Shown: positions 25,548-33,599 of the stretch, one piece after another | How positions within the stretch are numbered: the first letter of the stretch is position 1 | Layout of the letters: every line of letters begins with the position of its first letter | Assembly (NCBI GenBank): GCA_026708015.1 | Contig: JAPOVT010000003.1 | Span: 124,001-188,000 of the forward strand | DNA: 64,000 nucleotides | DNA from: a bacterium | GTDB taxonomy: Bacteria; Actinomycetota; Acidimicrobiia; Acidimicrobiales; Bin134 | Direction: 5' to 3' | The notes under the pieces: model-generated | Told to the model about the DNA's origin: nothing | Database searches by the model: none | The model's input: only the letters and a program-made list of their open reading frames with translations | Translations under genes and position numbers: made by a program

Positions 25548-26814
25548 GTTGGGTTCCGCCCACCTGTTCCCGCCACGGGACGTGCTTGTCCACCCGGGGC
25601 TCGGGGGGCAAACCGAGCACCCGCTCGGCCATGTTGTTGCGGTGTACCTCGTCGGTGCCGCCGCCGATCGATCCCCAAAACCGGTTCAGCGCCTCGTTGG
25701 CCCACACTCCCGTATCGGCATGATCACCAGCCACCCCGTATCCCCCGAGCATCCCCACACCGAGGTTGCCCCGGTCCCGGCGGCTCTCCGACCAGTACAC
25801 CTTCAGCACCGAGCCGTCGAAGGTGGGTTGACGGCCCTGGCGCACGTCCTCTTGCAGCCGCCGCCCCATCCAGTCCAACAGCTTCTCCTTGGTGTAGGCC
25901 TGGGCCAGCTCTTGGCGGACCATTGGGTCTTGGGCCGTGCCCCACCGCCGGGCCAGGGCGATCAGGTTGGCTGTGCTGTCGGCCCGGTCCATTCCGCCAC
26001 CGATCATGGTGGACTCGTTGGCCAGCACTAACCGGGCCACCGCCCATCCGCTGTTCACCTCGCCGACCACGTTGTCGGCTGGGATCCGCACCTCGCTCAA
26101 AAACACCTCGTTGAAGTGGGCCGAACCGTTGATGGTGCGGATGGGACGGGGATCCACGCCGGGGGTGGCCATGTCCAGCAGGAAGAACGTGATCCCCTTG
26201 TGCTTGGGGGCGTCGGGATCGGTTCGGGCCAGCAGGATTCCCCAGTCCGACAGGTGGGCTGAGGAATTCCACACCTTCTGTCCGTTCACCACAAACTCGT
26301 CTCCGTCCCGTTCGGCCCTGGTCGCCAAGTTGGCCAGATCCGACCCGGCACCGGGCTCGCTGAATAGCTGGCACCACACCTCATCGCCCCGCAGCATGGG
26401 CTTCAGATGGCGGGCTTTCTGCTCATCGGTGCCGAAGTGGCCGATGGCCGGCCCGGCCAGGGCAATGCCCGCGGCGAGAAAGCCGCTGGTGACGTCGAAC
26501 TGGGCGGCCTCTTGCTGGAAGATCTGCCGCTGCCACCGCTCGCCGCCTTGGCCGCCGTGGTCGACGGGCCAGTCGATGGCCGCCCAGCCGCTCTCGTACA
26601 GCTCTCGCTGCCACGCCCGGCAGCGGTCCATGTGGGTCCTCTCCGCTTCGGCGTCGGGATGGGTGGTACGAGTCGACCAGCCATCGCCGTCTTCCCGCAG
26701 TGGAGCACGGGCTTCCAGCCAGGCCCGCACCTCCGCCCGGAATGCCGCTTGCCTCGGGGAGTCCTGCGAGTGCTCGACCACAATGCGACGATACGGTATT
26801 GCGCCACCGGACAT
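25540..26814 (-). CDS. Acyl-CoA dehydrogenase family protein
   Basis: 424-residue FAD enzyme of the FadE type. EQAAFRAEV-like N-terminus ([20 protein letters not shown]), [21 protein letters not shown] (FAD/substrate loop), [20 protein letters not shown], and the C-terminal [24 protein letters not shown] are typical. The ATG at 26814 lies only 15 bp from the divergent methyltransferase; a GTG at 26781 would leave more promoter room, and neither has a clear ribosome site. The substrate is unknown; the neighbouring P450s and flavin monooxygenase suggest terpenoid, steroid or other acyl chains. Confidence 0.92.
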   Translation of the reverse strand: MSGGAIPYRRIVVEHSQDSPRQAAFRAEVRAWLEARAPLREDGDGWSTRTTHPDAEAERTHMDRCRAWQRELYESGWAAIDWPVDHGGQGGERWQRQIFQQEAAQFDVTSGFLAAGIALAGPAIGHFGTDEQKARHLKPMLRGDEVWCQLFSEPGAGSDLANLATRAERDGDEFVVNGQKVWNSSAHLSDWGILLARTDPDAPKHKGITFFLLDMATPGVDPRPIRTINGSAHFNEVFLSEVRIPADNVVGEVNSGWAVARLVLANESTMIGGGMDRADSTANLIALARRWGTAQDPMVRQELAQAYTKEKLLDWMGRRLQEDVRQGRQPTFDGSVLKVYWSESRRDRGNLGVGMLGGYGVAGDHADTGVWANEALNRFWGSIGGGTDEVHRNNMAERVLGLPPEPRVDKHVPWREQVGGTQHG

Positions 26815-26829
26815 AGAGGGGAAGCGCCA

Positions 26830-27615
26830 ATGGCCGATGATCGATACGGGGTTCGCGACGAAGAGGTGGAGATCGAGCGCAACCGCCTCGAGATGCTGTC
26901 TGAAGCCCGCGACCCCCGCACTCGGCGAATCTTGGACAGCACAGGGCTGAGTCCCGGGTGGAGGTGTTGGGAGGTGGGCGCCGGCGCTGGCTCGGTATCG
27001 GCCTGGCTGGGCAAGCGAGTCGGACCCGACGGCACGGTGTGGTCAACCGATGTCGACCTCCAATTCCACCGCCCAGTGCTGCCCAACGTGGTGGTGGAAC
27101 AGCACGACGTGACTAGCGACCCGGTTCCCGAATCGGCCTTCGACCTCGTGCACGCCCGGGCCGTTCTCCAGCATCTGCCTGAGCGCGACCAGGTGATCGA
27201 GAAACTCTGGGGCGCCCTTGTTCCCGGCGGTTGGCTGATGGCAGAGGACGGCGCCTTCGCCTCCTTTGCCGAGCAGACGCTGCCCGAGCCCTACGCGACT
27301 ATCCACCGCTATGTGTCCTCGGGGGTTACCACCGAGTGGCGCGACGCCGACTATGGCGTGCGGCTGACCGGTCGCTTCCGCGACCTGGGAGCAGCAGACA
27401 TCGACATCGTCGGCGATGTGTGGGCCATGCGCCCCGGCGAGCCGGGAGGGGAATGGTGGTTCATGGCCCTGGAGCGGGCCATGCCCCGGCTGGTGGAGGC
27501 CGGCCTGGTGAGCGCCGAAGACGGCGAAACGGCCTTGGCTCAGGTTCGAGCGCCGGGATTTGTCATGATGAGCACTGTCTCAATCGCAGTAGTCGGGCGA
27601 AAGCCCTCGGCTTAG
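26830..27615 (+). CDS. SAM-dependent class I methyltransferase
   Basis: 261 residues starting MADDRYGVRDEEVEIERNRL. Motif I is WEVGAGAGSVSAWLGKRVG, followed by an acidic post-I strand (VWSTDVDL) and DLVHARAVLQHLPERDQVI. AGAGGGG-type purine methylase motifs are absent, so a small-molecule substrate is more likely. ATG at 26830 has GAGGGG about 9 nt upstream. It is 18 bp upstream of the first P450 gene and likely co-transcribed. Confidence 0.87.
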   Translation: MADDRYGVRDEEVEIERNRLEMLSEARDPRTRRILDSTGLSPGWRCWEVGAGAGSVSAWLGKRVGPDGTVWSTDVDLQFHRPVLPNVVVEQHDVTSDPVPESAFDLVHARAVLQHLPERDQVIEKLWGALVPGGWLMAEDGAFASFAEQTLPEPYATIHRYVSSGVTTEWRDADYGVRLTGRFRDLGAADIDIVGDVWAMRPGEPGGEWWFMALERAMPRLVEAGLVSAEDGETALAQVRAPGFVMMSTVSIAVVGRKPSA

Positions 27616-27633
27616 ACACCACAGGAGGCAGAG

Positions 27634-28854
27634 ATGGAACCACTAGAACTCTGGAGTCCAACCACCTTCGAGAACGGATTTCCTCACGACTATTTCCGCC
27701 ACAAGCGCGACAACGATCCGGTGTTCTGGTGCGAGCACCCACGCTGGCAAGGGTTCTGGAACGTCACTCGCCACGCCGATGTGCAGCGGGTATCCCGCGA
27801 CTCGGAATGCTTCAGCAACCAGCCCAATCCCTTCTTGCCCGGTGATCGGGGGCCCGCGGTTGACGACGGGTCCAACCAGGAGATGCTCATCAGCCTCGAC
27901 CCACCCGATCACACCAAGATGCGCAAGCTGGTCAACCGGGGGTTCACGCCTCGCCGGGTGCGCGACTTGGAGGAGAATATCCAGGCCCAAGTCGACCGGC
28001 TGATCGATCAGGTATCAGGCAAGACCAGCTGTGAGATGGTGAACGAGATCGCAGTGGAGCTGCCCTTGCAGGTGATCGCCGACTTGGTAGGCGTACCCGA
28101 AGAAGACCGCCACCAGATCTTCCACTGGACCGAGATCACCTTCGGGTTTGACGAGAAATACAGCATGGAGGAGCAGATAGAGGCTGGAGCGCAGATGTTC
28201 GCTTATGCCGATCAGATGTGCGAGATCCGCAAGAAGGAGCCCCATGACGACCTCATAGGTGTGCTCTTGGAGGCCGATATCGACGGGGAATCGCTTACCC
28301 AGTTGCAAATCGACGTGTTCTTCATGCTCCTCCAGAACGCGGGCTCCGAGACCACCCGCAATCTCATCACCACTGGCACCTTGGAGCTGCTCCGCCATCC
28401 CGATCAGCTTCAGATGCTCCGCGACGACCCGTCGCTCATCCCCAATGCCGTGGAGGAGCTGTTGCGCTACACCACCCCGGTGATGCAGTTTGTGCGCCGG
28501 CCCCGCTATGACACCATGGTGGGGGACCAGGAGATCAAGGCCGGAGACCCGGTTGTGATTTGGTATCCCTCGGCCAATCGAGACAAGCGGGAATTTGAGA
28601 ATTCCGACACACTCGACGTGACCCGCGACGCCAGCCAGCACGTGGCCTTCGGCGCTGGCGGACCCCATTTCTGCCTGGGGGCGTCACTGGCCCGCCTTGA
28701 AGCAAAAATGATGTTTGAGGCCATAATCGGCCGCTTCGAGGGCTTGGAGCTGGGAGTGGACGATCCCCAGACCCTGCCCCGCCTGCACTCCAGCCTCATC
28801 GACGGATACGTCGAGATGCCGCTGAGCTGGAAGGCGGTCAAACCGGCTGCCTAG
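27634..28854 (+). CDS. Cytochrome P450 (actinobacterial CYP124/125/142-like)
   Basis: 406 residues. The I-helix AGSETTRN, K-helix EELLR (ExxR) and heme loop FGAGGPHFCLGASLARLEAKM with the thiolate Cys are present. Many actinobacterial relatives oxidise sterol side chains or terpenoids, using ferredoxin partners; none is seen nearby. ATG at 27634 follows AGGAGG-like CAGGAGGCAGAG. Substrate is inference. Confidence 0.93.
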   Translation: MEPLELWSPTTFENGFPHDYFRHKRDNDPVFWCEHPRWQGFWNVTRHADVQRVSRDSECFSNQPNPFLPGDRGPAVDDGSNQEMLISLDPPDHTKMRKLVNRGFTPRRVRDLEENIQAQVDRLIDQVSGKTSCEMVNEIAVELPLQVIADLVGVPEEDRHQIFHWTEITFGFDEKYSMEEQIEAGAQMFAYADQMCEIRKKEPHDDLIGVLLEADIDGESLTQLQIDVFFMLLQNAGSETTRNLITTGTLELLRHPDQLQMLRDDPSLIPNAVEELLRYTTPVMQFVRRPRYDTMVGDQEIKAGDPVVIWYPSANRDKREFENSDTLDVTRDASQHVAFGAGGPHFCLGASLARLEAKMMFEAIIGRFEGLELGVDDPQTLPRLHSSLIDGYVEMPLSWKAVKPAA

Positions 28855-28931
28855 AAGCTATTTTGTTGCCTATACAATTTTTGTTAGGGGAACTTGACGA
28901 ACAGACGCAGCCACCCTAGGGTTCTGTACCC

Positions 28932-30020
28932 ATGAACAAGATTTCCCGTACTGGGCTGGCTGGCGTGCTGATCGCGTTGGCCCTTTTGGCTGTGGCCTGC
29001 GCCGGCGATAGCGGCACGAAACTCGAAGGCGTTGCCACCACCGTCTACGACGGCAAGTGCGCCGACGACACCGGCACCTCGGTCACCGTCTACTCGGGCC
29101 GAAGCGAGAACCTGATGAAGCCCGTCTATGACGCATTCGCCTGCGAAACCGGGACGACAGTGCGGGTTCGCTGGGGTTCGTCCACCGACTTGGCCCTCTT
29201 GATCGACACCGAGGGCGACCGCACCGAAGCCGACGTCTTCATCTCCCGCTCTCCCGGGCCGGTGGGCTTCCTGGAGGCGAATGGCCATCTCACCGCAATG
29301 GACAGCAGTGTGCTCGACCTGGTTGACGATGATCATCGAGGAGACAACGGCACCTGGATCGGCTTCTCCGGACGCAAGCGGGTGCTGGTACACAACGTCG
29401 AAATCGTGCCCCCCACCGAGCTACCAACCTCGGTGTTCGAGCTCACCGATCCAAAGTGGAGGGGACGGGTGGCCATCCCGGCTACCAACGGGTCGTTTGA
29501 GGACTGGTTCACCGTTTTCCGTTTCAGCTACGGCGACGACGTGGCTACCCAGTGGTTGAGCGACATGGTGGACAACGACGCTCGCTACTACCCCAACAAC
29601 GTCGCCATTGTGGAGGCCGCCGCCCGGGGCGAGATCGACGTGGGCCTGGTGAACCACTACTACAACTACCGACTGGCCGCTGATGCCGAAGCCGCCGGTC
29701 AGGAGCATCTAGCTGCCAACTACGACCTCTCCGATGAGGACATCGGCTCGCTGCTCATCATCACCGCCGCCACCATGACCACCAACGTGTCGGACCGAGA
29801 AGCAGCCCAAAGCCTTATCTCCTACCTGCTTTCGCCCTCCGTGCAGCGCTTCTTCACGAGGAACACATTTGAATACCCCCTCGCTGGCGATGTCGAGCCC
29901 AACCCGGTGCTGCCCCCGCTCTCAGCCCTGTCGATCGGCTCGGTCAACTTCGATGCCCTTGGCGGAGGCTTCGATGCCACCGAAGAGATCATCCAAAGCA
30001 GCGGAATATTGAGTCAGTAA
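28932..30020 (+). CDS. Iron(III)-type ABC transporter substrate-binding lipoprotein (orphan)
   Basis: 362 residues with signal peptide and lipobox LAVACAG (Cys about 24). The fold is that of FbpA/FutA ferric-binding proteins: VTVYSGRSENLMKPVYDAFACETGTTVRVRWG, then ADVFISRSPGPVGFLEANG, and VGLVNHYYNYRL with the tyrosine pair that binds iron. No permease or ATPase is adjacent; the flanking genes are P450s. It could feed a transporter encoded elsewhere, perhaps for heme-enzyme iron supply. Confidence 0.88.
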   Translation: MNKISRTGLAGVLIALALLAVACAGDSGTKLEGVATTVYDGKCADDTGTSVTVYSGRSENLMKPVYDAFACETGTTVRVRWGSSTDLALLIDTEGDRTEADVFISRSPGPVGFLEANGHLTAMDSSVLDLVDDDHRGDNGTWIGFSGRKRVLVHNVEIVPPTELPTSVFELTDPKWRGRVAIPATNGSFEDWFTVFRFSYGDDVATQWLSDMVDNDARYYPNNVAIVEAAARGEIDVGLVNHYYNYRLAADAEAAGQEHLAANYDLSDEDIGSLLIITAATMTTNVSDREAAQSLISYLLSPSVQRFFTRNTFEYPLAGDVEPNPVLPPLSALSIGSVNFDALGGGFDATEEIIQSSGILSQ

Positions 30021-30043
30021 GGGGTTGCACTAACGTTTCATAC

Positions 30044-31297
30044 GTGGACGTCGACCCCCTAGATCTCATCTCCCCCAAGCGCTACGGCGCCAACGGGCAT
30101 CCCCACGAATTGATGGCCTGGATGCGCCAGAACTCTCCGGTGCATTGGTGCGAGCCCGACGGCTTTCAGAACTTCTGGGCCGTAACCCGCCATGCCGACA
30201 TCATCGAAGTCTCTATGCAGCCCGAGTTGTTCAGCAACGAGGCTGACAGCATCGCGGTACGCAACGACCAACAGGTCGCCGACTTGGAGAAGCACGGCAG
30301 CATCATCAGCCAAATGCGGACCATCATTAGCATGGATCCTCCTGAGCATCGGCTCTACCGCAAGGTGGCCAGCGGGTTCTTCACCCCCCGGGGTATCAGC
30401 GAGCTCGACCAGATCGTCCACGACAGCGCTAAAGCCCTGCTCGACAGCCTGGGCGACGAGGGGGAGTGCGATTTCGTGGATGTCATCGCCCAGCGCCACC
30501 CGCTGCGGGTGTTGTCCACCATCCTGGGCATCGACCAAACCGATGAGGAGCGCCTGTTGGTTCTGACCCAGCAGCTGCTGTCGGGCGACGATCCCGACTA
30601 CCAGCGGAAGGCCGACAGCCGCTACGAGGCCAGCCTGGAAGTGGGCTTGGAGTTCTACGCCATGTTCGACCGCATCATCAAAGACCGCCAGGCCAATCCC
30701 CAAGAGGATTTGGCCACCATGTTGGCCAATGCCCATCTGCCCACCGGCGAGGCCCTGCCCGAGATCGAGACCTTTGGCTACTACCTCATCGTGTTCACTG
30801 CCGGGCACGACACCACTCGCAATGGACTGTCGGGCGCGCTAGAGGCGTTCTTGGCCAATCCCGACCAGCTTCAGCGGCTGAGGGAAAACCCGGAACTAAT
30901 CAAAGATGCGGTGGAAGAAGTGGTTCGGTGGTCCACCCCGGTCAACTACATGAAGCGCACCGCCATGGCTGATGCCACCGTGGCTGGTCAGCCGGTGAAA
31001 GAGGGCGAATTCGTGGTGATGTTCTACGCCTCGGGCAATCGGGATGAGACGGTGTTCGACCGCCCCAACGACTTCGACATCGGCCGCCATCCCAACCGCC
31101 ATCTGGGGTTCGGCTGGGCCGAGCACTACTGCTTGGGGGCGCACCTGGCCCGGGCCAGCACCCAGGCCCTCATCAAGCAGATGGCGGAGCGGGTGATCGA
31201 AATCGAGCCGGCTGGGCCGATCGTTCGCACCGAGTCCAACCTCATCGTCGGCGCCAAGAAGCTGCCGGTTCGCTACAAACTGCGTCCCGCGGCCTGA
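30044..31297 (+). CDS. Cytochrome P450 (second copy, distinct subfamily)
   Basis: 417 residues from GTG 30044. The I-helix TAGHDTTRN, K-helix EEVVRW (ExxR) and heme loop FGWAEHYCLGAHLARAS are present. The second Gly of the FGxGxHxC consensus is Ala. It shares the PWCEPxxF/WAVTRHAD-type N-terminus with the other P450 but is clearly a different family. It lies between the iron-binding protein and the flavin monooxygenase. Confidence 0.93.
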   Translation: MDVDPLDLISPKRYGANGHPHELMAWMRQNSPVHWCEPDGFQNFWAVTRHADIIEVSMQPELFSNEADSIAVRNDQQVADLEKHGSIISQMRTIISMDPPEHRLYRKVASGFFTPRGISELDQIVHDSAKALLDSLGDEGECDFVDVIAQRHPLRVLSTILGIDQTDEERLLVLTQQLLSGDDPDYQRKADSRYEASLEVGLEFYAMFDRIIKDRQANPQEDLATMLANAHLPTGEALPEIETFGYYLIVFTAGHDTTRNGLSGALEAFLANPDQLQRLRENPELIKDAVEEVVRWSTPVNYMKRTAMADATVAGQPVKEGEFVVMFYASGNRDETVFDRPNDFDIGRHPNRHLGFGWAEHYCLGAHLARASTQALIKQMAERVIEIEPAGPIVRTESNLIVGAKKLPVRYKLRPAA

Positions 31298-31327
31298 TTC
31301 CGGTCCTCAGTCCCCACCAACACCATC

Positions 31328-32989
31328 ATGAGCTCCAACGACCAAAATCCAGTCCACTACGACGCCGTAGTCATCGGTGCCGGGTTCGCCGGCATCTACA
31401 TGCTCTACAAGCTGCGGCAAATGGGGCTCACTGCCAAGGCTTATGAGACCGGCGACGATGTGGGCGGCACCTGGTACTGGAACCGCTATCCCGGCGCCCG
31501 CTGCGATGTGGAGAGCCTGGAGTACTGCTACAGCTTTGACCCCGAACTGGAGCAGGAGTGGGAGTGGACCGAGCGCTACCCAGGACAGCCAGAGATTCTC
31601 CGCTACGCCCAGCACGTGGCCGAGCGCTACGACTTGTATCGGGACATCCAGTTCAACACCAAGGTCACCAAGGCGGCCTTCGACGACGACAGCGGCCGCT
31701 GGCTCATCAGCAGCGCTCCCGCAGTGGACCACATCGACCACAACCACGCCCTCGCTGGCCCCGACCGCGATTTGGTGACCGCCGAGTACCTCATTACCGC
31801 GGTGGGCTGTCTGTCGTCCTCCAACGTTCCCGATATTGAGGGCACCGACACCTTCGACGGCAAGATATGCCACACCGGCCGCTACCCCAAAGAGGGCATC
31901 GACTTCACCGGCAAGCGGGTCGGCATAATCGGTACCGGTTCCTCGGGGATTCAGGCCATTCCGGTAATCGCTGAGACCGCCGAGCACCTCACCGTGTTCC
32001 AGCGCACGCCGCAATACGCCATACCGGCCCGCAACCACCCTCTCGATCCTGTCGAGCAAGCCGAGGTCAAGGCCGACTACCGCAGGCTTCGGGAGAAGAA
32101 CAAGTCCCAGCAGGGTGCGCTCGGCGCCCGGTTCGACTGGAATGAGGGCTCGGTACTCGACGTCGAGGTTGACGAGGCGTTCAAGGAGTTCGATACCCGC
32201 TGGGAGACAGGCGGCTTCGCCTTCCTCGGCGCTTACTCCGATATCGCCCGCACCCCCGAGGCCAACCACGTGGCCGCCGACTTCGTCAAGGCCAAGATCC
32301 GCGAGACGGTGAAGGATCCCGAGATAGCGGAACGACTCATCCCCACCACCTACATCGGCTGCAAGCGGCTGGTGCTCGACACCGACTACTTCGTGACGTT
32401 CAACCGCGACAACGTCACGCTGGTGGACATAAGCGAGAACACCATCTCCGAAATCACTCCCGGCGGCCTGCGCACTGCCGACGGCGCCGACTACGACCTG
32501 GATGTGATCGTGTTTGCCACCGGTTACGACGCCATGACCGGCTCGCTGCTCCGCATCGACATCTGTGGCCGCGGCGGGCTCCCCTTGGCCGAGCAGTGGT
32601 ACGCCGGGCCCCGCACCTATCTGGGCCTGGGCGTGCCCGGCTTCCCCAACATGTTCACCATCACCGGCCCGGGCAGCCCTTCAGTGCTGGCCAACATGAT
32701 CGTGTGCATCGAGCAGCACGTGGACTGGATCGGCAACTGCATCAGCTACATGCGGGCCAACGGACACCGCCACATCGAAGCCACCGAGCAGGCCACCGAA
32801 GCCTGGGTGGACCACGTGAACCTGGTGGCCAGCTACACGCTGTACCCCACCTGCAATTCCTGGTACCTGGGGGCCAACATCCCCGGCAAGACCCGAGTGT
32901 TCATGCCCCTGCCCGGCTTCCCCGATTACGCCGAGAAGTGCGATCAAGTAGCCGCCGCCAGCTACGAGGGCTTCGACCTCACCAGTTAG
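31328..32989 (+). CDS. FAD-dependent Baeyer-Villiger-type monooxygenase
   Basis: 553 residues. The FAD motif VVIGAGFAGIYMLYKL, the signature DDVGGTWYWNRYPGARCDVES and NADPH motif VGIIGTGSSGIQAIPVI are diagnostic of class B flavin monooxygenases. The fingerprint region reads FDGKICHTGRYP, where Tyr replaces the usual Trp of FxGxxxHxxxW. It would insert oxygen next to a ketone, for example in a ring or side chain made by the adjacent P450s. It is 30 bp after the P450 gene. Confidence 0.92.
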   Translation: MSSNDQNPVHYDAVVIGAGFAGIYMLYKLRQMGLTAKAYETGDDVGGTWYWNRYPGARCDVESLEYCYSFDPELEQEWEWTERYPGQPEILRYAQHVAERYDLYRDIQFNTKVTKAAFDDDSGRWLISSAPAVDHIDHNHALAGPDRDLVTAEYLITAVGCLSSSNVPDIEGTDTFDGKICHTGRYPKEGIDFTGKRVGIIGTGSSGIQAIPVIAETAEHLTVFQRTPQYAIPARNHPLDPVEQAEVKADYRRLREKNKSQQGALGARFDWNEGSVLDVEVDEAFKEFDTRWETGGFAFLGAYSDIARTPEANHVAADFVKAKIRETVKDPEIAERLIPTTYIGCKRLVLDTDYFVTFNRDNVTLVDISENTISEITPGGLRTADGADYDLDVIVFATGYDAMTGSLLRIDICGRGGLPLAEQWYAGPRTYLGLGVPGFPNMFTITGPGSPSVLANMIVCIEQHVDWIGNCISYMRANGHRHIEATEQATEAWVDHVNLVASYTLYPTCNSWYLGANIPGKTRVFMPLPGFPDYAEKCDQVAAASYEGFDLTS

Positions 32990-33033
32990 CGGCGTCCGCC
33001 TTGGAGGAATACAGCGGCATCATCGGCGTCCGC

Positions 33034-33297
33034 TCATCGGTATACCCTGTCGCGCTTTCCCACTCGCACCACGAGCACGCGTACTGCATCGTCTTGGATG
33101 TCGCAGACAACACGGAAATCACCTACCCGATAGCGCCACAGTTTTCCCAGCGGCCCGGTCAGAGCCTGACCGACCCGGCGTGGGTCCGCACCAGCAATTC
33201 GCTCATCCATGTAATCCATGATGCGGCGCGCCGAGTTCTTGTCGAGCTTCCTCAGTTGAGTTTTGGCTGTGTCGGTGTAGTCAATCGTCCAAGCCAA
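33034..33297 (-). CDS. RelE/ParE-type toxin
   Basis: 87 residues. The fold pattern TIDYTDTAKTQLRKLDKNSARRIMDYMDERI, then LGKLWRYRVGDFRVVCDIQDDAVRVLVVRVGKRDRVYR is typical of RelE toxins, which are ribosome-dependent mRNA interferases. Its start overlaps the antitoxin end by 17 bp. It is antisense to the flanking catabolic genes. Confidence 0.92.
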   Translation of the reverse strand: MAWTIDYTDTAKTQLRKLDKNSARRIMDYMDERIAGADPRRVGQALTGPLGKLWRYRVGDFRVVCDIQDDAVRVLVVRVGKRDRVYR

Positions 33298-33508
33298 GCT
33301 CTTTCCTCACATCAGCCGCAGCATGAGTCTGTTCTTGGTTCTTGCGGATGCGTTCGAGGACGTCCGCGGCCAAGTAGTAGTCCTCGACATCTTCGAGTCC
33401 GCGCTCGATGATCTCGCGCAAATAGAAGGCCTTTGTCCGCCCCGTCAGCAAGGCAAGCTGGCTGAGCCGCTCCTCTGTCTTGGATTCCAACCGAATCGAC
33501 GTCGGCAT
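33281..33508 (-). CDS. RelB-like ribbon-helix-helix antitoxin
   Basis: 75 residues. MPTSIRLESKTEERLSQLALLTGRTKAFYLREIIERGLEDVEDYYLA is the short RHH DNA-binding pattern of the RelB/DUF6290 group, with a toxin-neutralising C-terminus. An AAGGGG ribosome site precedes its start. The region 33509-33599 carries its promoter and that of the divergent sulfatase. Confidence 0.88.
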   Translation of the reverse strand: MPTSIRLESKTEERLSQLALLTGRTKAFYLREIIERGLEDVEDYYLAADVLERIRKNQEQTHAAADVRKELGLDD

Positions 33509-33599
33509 TGGGCCCCTTCTCTCATTTAGGACTACTTGTATTCACTATATCGCGCCTTGTTGCGGCACCAAGTGGCGTACTGGCTATCCTCACCGTTTG

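Noticed and set aside
30030-30050. Second parS-like site (GTTTCATACGTGG)
   Set aside because: Only one half matches and it is not palindromic; it is the start region of a P450.
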